From Ptychodera flava (lineage: Eukaryota > Hemichordata > Enteropneusta > Ptychoderidae): a DNA stretch of 64,000 nt. The position numbers were made by a program, and so were the translations under genes. The stretch's first letter is position 1; the number at the start of each line of letters is the position of its first letter. The notes below the pieces were generated by a model, which was not told where the DNA came from, did not search any database, and saw nothing but the letters and a program-made list of their open reading frames with translations. This document shows, in pieces, positions 1-11,066 of the stretch. The stretch spans positions 1 through 64,000 of the forward strand of contig NW_027248371.1 of NCBI RefSeq assembly GCF_041260155.1, given 5' to 3'.

Positions 1-3000
1 TCCATGACAACACTGTCATCTGCATCTTTGATTATGCTTTCGTCTGCATCACCACCACCACTTTTTTCTTTTGACTTTTTCTTCTTCTTCTGTTTGGTCT
101 TTGGTGTCTCCTCTACAACTTCTTCAACATCTTCTGTCTTTTTCTTTTTCTTGGGAGTTGCGCCCTCAGTGACTCCCTCCATTGGGGTTGGTTTGTCATC
201 AGCGGCTGCTTCTTCTGCAACTTCTGACTTTCTTTTCTTTTTCTTCTTTGGAGTCTGTTCTTCAGTCTCCTCCTCTTCCACGGCTTCTGATTTCCGCTTC
301 TTTTTCTTCTTCTTTTTCTTCTCACTTGATTCCAGCTCTGCTGCCTGTATGAACAGACACTCTTGTGATTAATATACAGGCTACACAGCAAGTAACCAAC
401 AGAACAATTTGAAAATTTCATCCTGAAACATGTCTGTGCTTCCTGATTTAGTCAAGAGATCTCACTGTTCGAAGAGAAATCTTGGTGGAGAGGGAAGCTG
501 GGATTAATCTAGCATTCTGTCTTGCATAATGTACTGTATTGAGACAGTACAACCACAAAGTCAAAATGCATCACTTGTCGTGATCTTATAATGCTCAAAG
601 CACAGCCTCACAGCAACAAGTATAAATTTGTCAATGTTTTAAAATGTGCAATGCCGTGATAATGGCTAATTGTTGAATATTCATAAATTGCATGTTATGA
701 ACAATTTCATTCCTTCATAATCTATAAATCTGAATATTTTTCCATGTACAAACTATGTTTGGTGAACAATTTCCTTGGTATTTAAAGAAACAGAAAAGTT
801 AAATGTCAATCAAAGGTGATTGTGTTGACTCACTGCAGATACTGCTTCTTTCATGACGTCAACGTTCTTCCTCGGAGCTTCACCAGTTTCGTAAAATTTC
901 AGTCGATCTTCAACCTGCTCTCTCAACTTCTCACCAAAAACCGATGTTGGAAACTCTGATGAGAAAAAAAACAGTCAGGAGGGCAAGTGTGACAAGTGAG
1001 GACAGGTATTTTGAATTCTACACGGATGTTAGGAAGCTTGTGAACACAGCAACGTTCTAGTCTATTATATGTTAAGGTAATATAAGCCTTGAAACTGAAC
1101 GCTTTTGACTATTGCCTCAACTTAGACATGTCTGTGCTTCCTGATTTAGTCAAGAGATCTCACTGTTCGAAGAGAAATCTTGGTGGAGAGGGAAGCTGGG
1201 ATTAATCTAGCATTTTGTCTTGCATAATGTACTGTATTGAGACAGTACAAAGACAAAGTCAAAATGCATCACTTGTCGTGATCTTCCAATGCTCAAAGCA
1301 CAGCCTCACAGCAACAAGTATAAATTTGTTAATGTTTTAAAATGTGCAATGCCGTAATAATGGTTCATTGTTGAATATTCATAAATTGCATGTTATGAAC
1401 AATTTCATTCCTTCATAATCTATAAACATGAATATTTTTTATGTACAAACTATGTTTGGTGAACTATTTCCTTGGAATTTACAGAAACAGAAAAGTTAAA
1501 ATAAATATTGAAATATCTATCAAAAGGTGACTGAATTCTACACAGATGTTAGGAAGCTTGAGAACACAGCAACGTACTAGTCTATTAGATATTAAGGTAA
1601 TATAAGCCTTGAAACTGAACACTTTTGACTTTTGCCTCAACGTATCATTCCCTTTCATAATCAAGTATAAAAATTAGGGTCACCCTGCAATGTTTGGGTT
1701 TTCAAGAAACTAATTACCTAAAATTCATGATGTTTGAAATTCAAGATGGCTGCTATACTGTGATTTTTACGAAAAAACTCCATGGGAGTCAAAATTAAGT
1801 CCGGACAAGAGGCAAAACAGCAAAATGTTGTAAAAGTTTGAGAGTCGGAATTTTATCCCTAAGGTGTATTTACCTTACTTGTAAAAGTGACTTTTCAACG
1901 ATCAAACCTATCAACGTATATAACACTACTAACTCATTCACTACACCCATATATAAATTGTAATCACTAAATATGAAAATCAATACTACTTGTATCACAA
2001 TCAGTTGTATTGACAACAATACAATGCTTCCTCAGTTCAGATAATTCGATACTTAGCAGTAATTTTTGTGCAGACGAAAGAGGGCGTGTTGTAATTTAAT
2101 GAGCATATGACTACAACTATACAAAATGCAGTATTGTCAGTATTTGCTAAATGATCTTCAAGAACATCTATAACTAGGGAACAAACACATCAATGAGAAT
2201 CAAGAATGCTTTGTAATGCTGTTGTAAAATATTGTGGGGTATTTTACATGGAAGACATCAACTTACCGGAAAAGCAATCTATCCTGGATGCTATTGAACA
2301 CTTGTTTGCAAGGTAGCGAGAAATTCTACCCTTGTTTTTAGCACCAGCTCTACCGATGAATGTGGAATGGAACAGTAAGCCGTATTTGGGCGTATTTCCT
2401 TTGGTCTTCAGTGCTCTGTGAACATATACAAACAAGTGTGAAGTATAACATCATGCAGTGAGTGAAAATCATGAAAGTGATATAAAATCTAAACTTTCCT
2501 CCAGTCATCTTTGACAGTGTAATAGATTAGGTTTACTGGGCTATGGCAAACAGTGGACATGTAATATCATCAAAACAACGATAGATGACCACAGTTCCTC
2601 ACCTGAATAGAGCCTTTTCAGCACCTAAGATCTGGACAGTGGATGCCGGATATTTGGCAAGATTGGTCAAACTACCAGCATGCGATATTAGACGGGCACC
2701 AACCTGAAATACCAAACAAAACATCACTACATCACTACAGCTTACACGGTAATCAAACAAACAAGTTTTCCAGGTATCGTACATGTGGTGATATTAATTA
2801 GAGGTTTGTCAAGACAAATGTGTGCAATGTCAATGTGGGCAAAAAAAATATGAATTGTGAAACTGCAAAAAACACTGAATAAATTTTACCTGATCACCAA
2901 TCAGTGTTGATAAATTTGGCGCAACAGCTGACATCTTCTCCCTCAAGTATGTATGTAACTGTTTTCTGTAATTTGACAGTGCTATCACCCTTGATGCAAA

Positions 3001-6000
3001 GCTTTCTATGTTTATAAGATCTATGGGTGATATGTCCATACCTGAAACAAGAAAATGAAAGAAATTCAATTTCATGGCCAAACAGATAAGAGTCTTTCTC
3101 ATGCAAGGTTTTGTGATGTGCATTTCTAAAAAGATGTATTGTAAGATTAAGGTATAGTGTACCATTCATTTGTAAAGTGGAGTATTGCTTTTCACTCATG
3201 CAAACAGATATTCATGCTGTGGATGGTTTGAAGTTTACAGGGAAATTCACTCATAGATGATCACTAAATATATCAACCAGACTTTGCAAGTGTTATGGCT
3301 GGCAGAAGATGGTGACACAAATGAATCTACTGTACACACTCATGTCACTTCAATCAGTAATGGTTACCCACATACGTTCTTTCTCATTTCACACTGTCAT
3401 AAGCTTGTCAGGATAGTGTCAAATCTGCTCTAATGAGTACTAGCATGTCAAGGTGAATATTTAATCCAAAGCTGGAACAGATTCTGTGTATTTGCTGTGT
3501 TAGAAGAGCAAGTTGTGAATGGGTACGATCAACACATACACATACCTCAACAGAACTACTACCCACCAGAAAAAAGTAAATGATGTAACACATCTATACT
3601 GCTTACCCATAGAACTCCTTGATGAATCAAAGATGGCTTTAACCTTGGCACTGTCCATCACGATTTCCTCCAAGCCTTCCAACTTCTCCTCTGTCAAATC
3701 TTTGCGACTTTTCACATACTTAGCAACATGGGCGTACATTACGTTATCATTGACTATTTTCACAAGCTCTGGAAAATGATATGAGTACCATTCCCTGGTA
3801 ACAGAAAGAAATGTTAGTAAACAATAACATTGCTAAAATATAAATATGGTTGCCGTTCAATTTGTTCAAGCATGGAAACTATGGTTCCTGAAAAATCACT
3901 TTTGACACATCACTTTGTACATATGTAAGAAAAGTCAGAAACTTCTTACTTTTCTTTGTTTTTAGGGGTCTTCAAATGTTAAGGTCTATCAGTAAAACAT
4001 GTCCTTCAAAATATTGTACACAGGACATGTTATGCTTTACTGTTTTACCCAATATGACTAGTTAGCAATATGCAATTCTGACCGATGAGAGGACTCTTCC
4101 AATCCATGCTGATGAAATTAATACTACACACAATTTTGGTACCATTAGACAACGACACACTCTGTCTGAGAGAACACCTTCATAGGTTTGAGTACCAACT
4201 AATCGGTTCAAGACAAATACATACTTCATGGAGATAGTCACTCAGTTTTACAAAGTCATACTTCACACTCAGCTACTCACTATTTCAAAAGGAAAATAAA
4301 CATTTTTCTTCTTACCTTATTCTCATACTAAATGTGTTTATGTCTTTATCCAACTGATCTAATAAACTGATAGACTGGATTATCATGTTATCAACCCTGC
4401 TGACATTGAACTTGACCTTGGCTCTGGAGTAACTGTGTCCAAGTCCAAGCTGTGCTTTGCACTCTGCCTCCTTAGTGCAGCCCTTGAGTAACTTGTGGAA
4501 GTGGTAGCGAACACCTATAATACACAAGGAGTGAGACGAGACTTGACAGAAGTTTGTGATATTAATTATTATCAATCATTGTGGAAGTGGTAAAAAACAC
4601 CTACAATACACAGGAGTCAGATGAGATTTTACAGAATGTGATATTATCAATCACAGTGACAACTTATGTTTATCTTTAGTAGTGGGGAACTGTTGTTGGT
4701 ATCCCGAGAACTAAAATCAAGTTCATGTCTAGCTGCATGAATATCATCGGTAGTCGGGAGCACAATGAAACATGGATTCTGAAGTTGAAAGTGCTGATTA
4801 AAAAATATGAAAAATAATATCTTACAGACTTTGTATGATATCATACAGCTTTACAAATGACATTTTCTAGTTGAAAATGCCGATTAAAAATATCATGAAG
4901 GATTATATCTTACAGACTTACTATAAGATATCATAGACTTAAAGATGACAGTATAGTTTGTAAGTATTTCTACAGACAAATTTTCAGACATCACCGTTTT
5001 CTTACCTCTTATAATTTCAGGAACCACTCCTGACGCCTGACAAGACACACCGAGTGCTTCAGTAACAGCACCTCCAATTCTTGTATCAGCAACACCAAGG
5101 GTGACCTTCTTTCTCTTTGCTGGCAGATTTGTCTCGAGGAAGAGTTTCAAGTCATTGCTAAGAATACCTGTAACAGGTCAAAACTTGATTATGACAATGG
5201 AGTTTTCCCTTCAAAGTTGTCAGACTTCATTATAATACAGACAGTACAGAGTCTATTGTGCATTTACACACCTTGCATCTTAGGCATCATTATTTAAATA
5301 TAAACTCGTTAAGGGCTTAGCAGATTTTCTGAACAAAAAAAATTTGGAAGATTTCAGCTGACTTGATGTTTGATAGCCCAAGTACTCTTTACATTCTCAT
5401 TACAAGAGTGTAAAAAAGTTGTTATATTCAGTATGCAAACAATCTACCGAGATTTAAAATTTATTTTGTAAAATTTGAAAATGTTTGCCGAAAGAAATGC
5501 TTCACATATGGCTGTTGAGGCAGTAAGTAAACTACCATATTCTATGACAGGTAAGGGGAAAAGATGGCCTAAATGTCTTCAAAATCTTATTCCTCAAAAC
5601 AAACCTCATTTCTGGTATGGTAACAGTGCAATCTGATTAAAATCAGATGTAGCGTACGGCGACCAGAGAGGTCGGCCAGTGCCCGCGCCGACCAACTCGG
5701 CCAGTGGGAGAGGTTTGCCATGATTGCGTACAGTGTTCTCCCCAGCCAGTTTTAGCGTAGTGGCCCCGCCACGCTTACACTTTGTCCTGCTACTCTTTCA
5801 TTGTTCCCGCTACGCTTAGAACAGTTTCCGCTACCCTTGTTTTGACTAACTTCGTTCAGTTTGTCAACATGCTGTCCTTTATTTTCAACAACAGCCAGCT
5901 ACTCATTTGAATCTGTATGAATGGTTGAAACAATTTCAGAACAATTTCACACCTTCCACCTTTCAAGGTACCGGCGACTTGTAATTCCCCCGGCTTTGGT

Positions 6001-9000
6001 CGGACGGACTGGACCGACCACTCATTGCCTGACTGTCATGTCGTGAATACATAATTACCAGGCACGTTGTGCAGAGTGAAACGCTCAAAGTCATTGTTGA
6101 TTTTTTTTAGACGGACATGCTAAATACACTCTGCTGTCAAATTCAATTTGTCAACGTAACCAAAGAAGGAAATAAAAGCCGTTGGCCCTTGAAATTAACC
6201 TCATGCTTCAAAATAATTACTTTTCCAGAATGTGCAAGTGTCTGTTCATGTCCATATGTCCGCGTGCATCCGTCCGTCAACATACTTGTAATGTATACCG
6301 AGTGGTACGTCTTTTCCACTCATGATAATCTACCAACCAGTCATATACAAACCGTTGTTCAAAGAATCCATCTCTATTCAGTTCAAAACAACATAAAATG
6401 AAAAAATGTGACATTTTCAAGTCGTGAATCTTGTCAACTAAGGTCTACTGTGTATCTGGGACCACTGTCTAAGTCATGCAGACATCGCCATTTTGCTACA
6501 TCATAGGTGGATACCCTAAGATGCTGGTTGGTGATTACAGACCACCTAACTCATTCAGAATATGTATATTTCAACATAAAAACCTAGGAAATGGCTATGT
6601 ACAGTACATGTACATTTGATTTGACATTTTAACAAATGTTAGGTAAAGTAATTCAAATATCACACTATGCAAATGTATTGTTATGTAAATTTATGCAAAT
6701 TAGCCGCTATTCTATGATTTTTTTTCTGGGGAGAACACTGGCGTACATTTTCTCTTCACAGTCAACAGATGCTTTTATACGCATGCCAATTTTAGTTTTT
6801 TGATGTTATTTTGTTGAATATTCAGAAAACAACGAGAAGACGTTCCACTCTGAAAAACACATTGGTCGGCCTCAGCGTTTCTGCTGACCGTGAGTAGGGC
6901 GTACGATCGAGAGGTAAAAATTGGCAGTAACAATGACTTAATCGTTGAACTTTGGATGAATAACGTTTTATGTTATGGTTAGACTGTAGTAAATTGCAGG
7001 TTTAAAGGTTTTTTAATGGAAAGCAAAACACGATGTACCACACTGCGTCCGATGTCATCGTGTAATTAGCGTTGAAGCCAGGTAACCTCCATGGCAGAAG
7101 GAAATTTGCAAACATTATCGCACTCATGAATGACATTGACATCGCTTTCACATTATAACTTTGGTGAGACCTTGAAAATAGAAGAACACTATAGTCTCAT
7201 CATATAACCATGCTCCTACTGGCCGAGTTCGCCTACTGGCTGACATCTCCAGCTGGCCGAGCTCGTAACTGGCCGAGCTCGTAACTGGCCGACCTCTGAG
7301 CCGTGTATTCAAAAATTTGCTCTCGTCCCAAACCGTCGTTAACCAGCGATTCACGGTCGGTCAGGTGTCCAGGGACCGGCCATATCTTGCATGAACGTTA
7401 TCTAATGGCGTTATCTAATGAGTTATTTGGCCGAAAGTAGTTCGGGACCGATGTTGCTGTGTATTCCTGTGAGAGTCAGCAGGGTTGTAGTGGGAGGCCG
7501 CGTTTACGCCGGGAACACACAGCATATCGGACGCAGGGCTAGTCTCAAAGTCTGTCCACATGATTTCTGTTTGCACAGTTGTTAATAAAAGGCATGATTT
7601 TCGTGCGTCTTCTTCGTGCATATGCATGCTTGCGAGTCATACCTATTGTTCTCTGTAAGGCGCCTTCTGATAGGTCGGCTGTTCTGGCCAGAGCGCGAGA
7701 TTTGAACGCGACCTTCTATGGGAGTTGGTCAGATGTAGTGAGAGGCGACAGCAAGAGAATACCGTGTAAGTAAAGACGTCGCCGTACTCTACATCTGATT
7801 TTAATCAGATTGGGTAAAAGTGGTTCCACCATGTTTTTCCATCTACAGTTGAAAAATGTATGCAGATTCTCACTACATGCCAGCAGTGAAGTTAAAAAGA
7901 ATCATACAAGTTAGTCTATATCCGGTGATGTGCCTTGATATCAGGAGACTCCTTGTCTTGACAACCTCATATGTATGCACCCCTGTACACAATACTCACC
8001 CTCTGAAATACAGTTTATATTATCCAATGCATCACCTGCTGTCTTGAATGGACAGAATGCCTGGAGTTTAACCATGGATGAGAATTTACCGAAGTCTACC
8101 ACACTCTGCTCAACTTGATGGTGTTGCATGGAGATCTCCTCCATTTCAGTGACTGAGAACAGGCCATAACCCGATGCATGCTCATAGAGAACCAACAAAC
8201 CCTGAAAAGAGACATGAGTAAATCAAGAATAGAGCTTGGTATGGGCGGTCAAAAGCTTGATTTCTATATCAAAACCCATGAAACATTGAACAGTATAGAG
8301 GGTCAATGATACCATCCATAGCAATATCGCAACTTGATTTGCAGATGTAAAAATCTTAACATTTCAAGGTATCTCATTATCTGCATATAGAATACCTTTT
8401 TGCCCCACATAGTATTGTCAAAACAGAACCTACATAATGAAGCCCTCCTATAGCCCCTACCTCTTGATCACTTGAGTCTCTCTATTGCCAACAGTAATTT
8501 GGATTCAGCGATGTTCCAAGTTTAATGGGCACGACCATTATTTATGAAATCATTAATGACCTTTATAACCTATGCTTTTGATTGTAAAAAACAGTGAATT
8601 GGAAAATTTCAGTGGTTATATTATAAGCAATAAGTGAATAACCTTCCAAAATAAATTATGTATATAGAGAAACCTATCATCCACTGGGGAAAATTGCCTG
8701 GGAAGGCAAGGGTGAGGGGCTTTTCCACAGCTGTGCTATGCCTTGCACACAGGATGATATTCATCAGACTCCTTCAGTTCAGTCATTCATATAAAATTTA
8801 GAACTTTCCAAATTTTCAAGAACAATTAAACAATTCAGTGACCAAGCTTGACCAGTATCAATCAGTGAACAGATTAAGACATCTCCCTGCCCATTATTAG
8901 AGGTTTTGAATATACCTGATAAAAATTGCCATCATCATGTCTTACGCACATTGCACCTTAGTCTGGCAGAGACCCTGCGATTCGCGTTCTTCCCTGTTGG

Positions 9001-9737
9001 AACAAGCGCGCGCCCTTCAGAGACGCGACGCGAATCCCAGGGTCTGGACGTTCTTGCAAGCGACCGGTCGGATTTCTGCCTGATCCGGGTACTTTATAGA
9101 ACTCCACACATCCGTTAATCAAAACAAAAATGACAGGTAGCATAGCCAAATAAAATTAAAAATGAAAAATAAAAACATACCGCGTATATAGGTCTACCAG
9201 CTACTAGTATATATTCTCTCCGCCCAGTTAGATAGGTGTTTCTTTTGAGGTCACTACCCTTATGAATATTCATATACTTGCAAGAACCGACAGTCGCTGT
9301 GTCTGGCAGCGCGTGCTCACAGCTGCACAGCCTTCGAATGCAGGCCCATCGCGGCGCGCACAAAACAAGGCACAGCGACTGTGGAGAGTCTAATTGCACC
9401 TCAATGATCGTACCCAATCCGTTTTGGAGACAGTACTTTTCCACAGCGTAAATTATAAATTAATATAAACCTGAAGGTCGTACAAGCTCGCTGGGGTAAG
9501 CATCGAGTTCCAAAAGTGATGCAGCTTGATCAACAATTGCAACTCTGGCCTTAAAATTTGAGGTGTTGGTTCTTCCAATCTGGCACAGCAGTGCGGTTCA
9601 CGTGTTCAGAAGGTGGACACACGCTATGGCTTCGGCGCAAAAGTTTGAAGTGAACTCTCAGTCACACGCAAATAGTAACGGCGGACAGTTAATTTTAAGT
9701 CAATGACTATGACCATTTTGTTCTGTTTTCTTACCAT
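1..9737 (-). CDS. NOP56: NOP56, box C/D snoRNP core protein (10 coding exons, C-terminus outside window)
   Basis: Scaffold of the box C/D small nucleolar RNP that guides 2'-O-methylation of rRNA; it pairs with NOP58 and binds fibrillarin and the 15.5K/k-turn RNA. Coding exons on the minus strand, high to low: 9735-9737, 8000-8201, 5006-5167, 4316-4514, 3607-3794, 2890-3041, 2603-2703, 2267-2415, 834-955 and 1-344. All junctions are GT-AG and the phases are consistent, giving 540 residues before the edge. The NOP5NT region is in residues 2-70 ([11 protein letters not shown]). The NOSIC stretch lies near 165-217 ([18 protein letters not shown]). The Nop domain runs to about 385, with GAEKALFR and [19 protein letters not shown] Lys/Glu-rich tail starts at about 427 and is still open at position 1. 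The start ATG is alone in exon 1, immediately followed by GTAAG. Introns 3 to 7 hold nothing I recognise. Identity is near certain from close match to the vertebrate protein as I remember it. Confidence 0.97.
428..1121. repeat. Intronic tandem duplication, copy 1 (contains NOP56 exon 9)
   Basis: Two blocks, 428-820 and 1012-1121, flank exon 9 (834-955) in NOP56 introns 9 and 8. Both recur in the same order at 1126-1531 and 1532-1641. By eye the blocks are about 95 percent identical to their partners. The first block opens with a run of about 90 bases that is unchanged between copies. Confidence 0.93.
1126..1641. repeat. Intronic tandem duplication, copy 2 (exon 9 lost)
   Basis: This is the second copy of the duplicated unit, wholly inside NOP56 intron 8. 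The partner of block 428-820 (1126-1531) directly abuts the partner of block 1012-1121 (1532-1641). The 191 bp that hold exon 9 and both its splice sites in copy 1 are absent here. The likely history is a tandem duplication of an exon-9-containing segment followed by clean loss of the extra exon. Confidence 0.9.
5731..6740. mobile_element. Nested TIR DNA element with 5-bp target duplication
   Basis: Perfect 15-bp inverted ends, CAGTGTTCTCCCCAG at 5731-5745 and its complement at 6726-6740, are flanked on both sides by GCGTA (5726-5730 and 6741-6745), which reads as a 5-bp target-site duplication. The element is 1,010 bp and has no transposase frame. It lies wholly inside the outer element at 5630-7811 and so is the younger insertion. 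CAGTG-type ends recall hAT elements, but those normally duplicate 8 bp, so the family stays open. Confidence 0.8.
7216..7298. repeat. Five-unit 16-17 bp array (ACTGGCCGAGCTCGT)
   Basis: Five adjoining units of 16-17 bp share the core ACTGGCCGA. The third and fourth are almost identical and the others are degenerate. The array lies inside the outer TIR element. The same core, inverted, occurs near its left end (CGGCCAGT around 5673 and 5699), so these look like internal binding-site repeats of that element rather than an independent satellite. Confidence 0.75.
8970..9045. repeat. GC-rich hairpin in NOP56 intron 1
   Basis: Arms 8970-8987 (AGACCCTGCGATTCGCGT) and 9028-9045 are inverted copies with one mismatch around a 40-nt loop. 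The CpG content stands out from the surrounding AT-rich intron. It is probably a miniature foldback element. The rest of intron 1 (8202-9734) shows nothing recognisable. Confidence 0.6.
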
Positions 9738-10166
9738 GGCGATTTTACAACCCCGAAACGGGGAAGCAACCGACGATCAACAGTTCTGTTTCTTTTCAGG
9801 TTGATCTCTCCAGACAGCGTGGTGTGCTTGGCAATCCCAGAATCCAATATGGTGGCTAAAGAAGCATCATGGGAATTCAACATACAAGCGCTGCACCTTA
9901 CTCAATTCATGACTTCTCATTGACGTTGCTTTCAGTTCTATTTAAGGTCTGCAGGGCAAATCTAATCAAATTATCCCCTCTTTTCAAAGATATTTTCGCA
10001 ACTAGAAGTATAAACTAATTGGATAGTTTTAGATGCATTTATGTCTTAACTTTGACCTTTGACACATGACACGGCAAGCTGAAACGTCCCGGGCAAAATT
10101 CAACGTTCCGGAGCGAGCGTGATTCGAAAGTAACACTTCGTTGGTGGATAGTATAAAGTCACTTTG
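9738..10166. promoter_or_regulatory. Probable divergent promoter between NOP56 and RABEPK
   Basis: NOP56 starts at 9737 on the minus strand and RABEPK lies on the plus strand beyond, so their 5' ends face apart. The stretch just upstream of NOP56 is locally richer in CpG. A strong plus-strand donor (ACTTTG then GTAAGT) ends a possible non-coding first RABEPK exon at 10166. The RABEPK ATG at 11067 is preceded closely by acceptor-like AG sites near 11043-11052, which fits a spliced 5' UTR. The promoter assignment rests on position and composition only; no core motif is clear. Confidence 0.4.
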
Positions 10167-11066
10167 GTAAGTAGAGAACGCTGTAGGAAGGTTAATAAAT
10201 ATATCGAATCGTTTAAGCCGCCAAAACAAAAGGAAAATAATTATCAGCACATGTTGTTTCATCGCGTCACCATGGGGATCCGACTAGAAGCGCAGTCCCC
10301 AGGTATTCTCCTATAAACGGGCAGTAAATAGTAATAATAACAGTAGCGGTAGGACTCGACCCGAGCTGACTCCATGGAAAATAATTATTGACATCTTGAT
10401 CCCTAGTGATTGATATCTTTTTATTATTTTGATATTTTTGCTTTTGTGATTGTTAGGCATTGCTTGATGGAGCTGTACATGTACAGTACATATTGTAAAC
10501 AAACCAGTTTGATCTGCTGTGCTGGGGTTAGGGGACATTGTGCATATTTCCCAGAAGTTCCAAGAAATAAAAGAAAACTATTCAAGGGCCTTGATAACAT
10601 CTAAATCACATATGTCTACTCAATTGTTAGTTCTCAAAAAATCTGTGAATGTATGATTGTGTACTTAAAACTCTCCATCAATATTTACAGGTGAACTGGG
10701 AGAAGGGAAACAATTACTGATTGGTGTAAAGAGAGTCCCATTTTTCTGCAATGAGTACATTAGTACCTACAATGGCTACATAACTGTAGGGGATTCCCTT
10801 GGCACAACAGAGGAAGTGGTAGAGAACCTGCCAGTAAAGTTAACTACTGTAGTACCATGTATATACAGCTATAGAAACTTGGAATACACTAAATGATGAT
10901 GATGATGCATCGATTACAATACTGTTAACTTTGCAATATTGTATTTATTCTTTGAAATACATAGCATCATTGTCTCTATGCATAGGTGAATTTACAGCCA
11001 TTAATACTAAACCCACTTTTAACATATTTTCGTCTGATATTAGATTCCACAGAATAGCTTGTTCCA
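10167..11066 (+). other. Probable RABEPK 5' UTR intron and leader
   Basis: No reading frame here resembles a protein. If the donor at 10167 is used, most of this is the first, non-coding intron of RABEPK, and the last 15-25 bases before the ATG are leader. A short run of ATG repeats lies near 10893-10905. Confidence 0.3.

Larger units (their letters stand above)
5630..7811. mobile_element. TIR DNA element in NOP56 intron 2 (outer element, non-autonomous)
   Basis: The 34-bp ends (5630-5663 and 7778-7811) are inverted copies with one mismatch. Each end starts with AATCTGATTAAAATCAGATG, itself nearly palindromic, and continues to GTACGGCGAC. No transposase-like reading frame is present, so it is non-autonomous or decayed. 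I could not find a convincing target-site duplication. The interior is richer in GC and CpG than the host intron and carries repeated CGGCCAGT/ACTGGCCG motifs near both ends, as expected of transposase-binding sites. A second element interrupts it at 5731-6740; without that insert it is about 1.17 kb. The superfamily is not assigned. Confidence 0.8.

Noticed and set aside
4-421. Open frames on both strands over the Lys/Glu-rich tail of NOP56
   Set aside because: Low-complexity shadows of the real exon at 1-344; only the frame entered from the acceptor at 345 fits the protein.
2416-2602. TGATGA-like box in NOP56 intron 7
   Set aside because: No CTGA D box at a suitable distance.
5726-6745. 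RAG/Transib relationship for the nested element because of its 5-bp target duplication
   Set aside because: The ends start CAGTGTT rather than the CACWATG/CACAGTG heptamer, and no transposase is present.
8860-8945. Possible box C/D snoRNA on the minus strand in NOP56 intron 1 (ATGATGA then CTGA about 66 nt later)
   Set aside because: NOP56 introns commonly host such snoRNAs, but the terminal stem is only about 3 bp, no C'/D' pair is clear, and the guide stretch has no rRNA complement I recognise.
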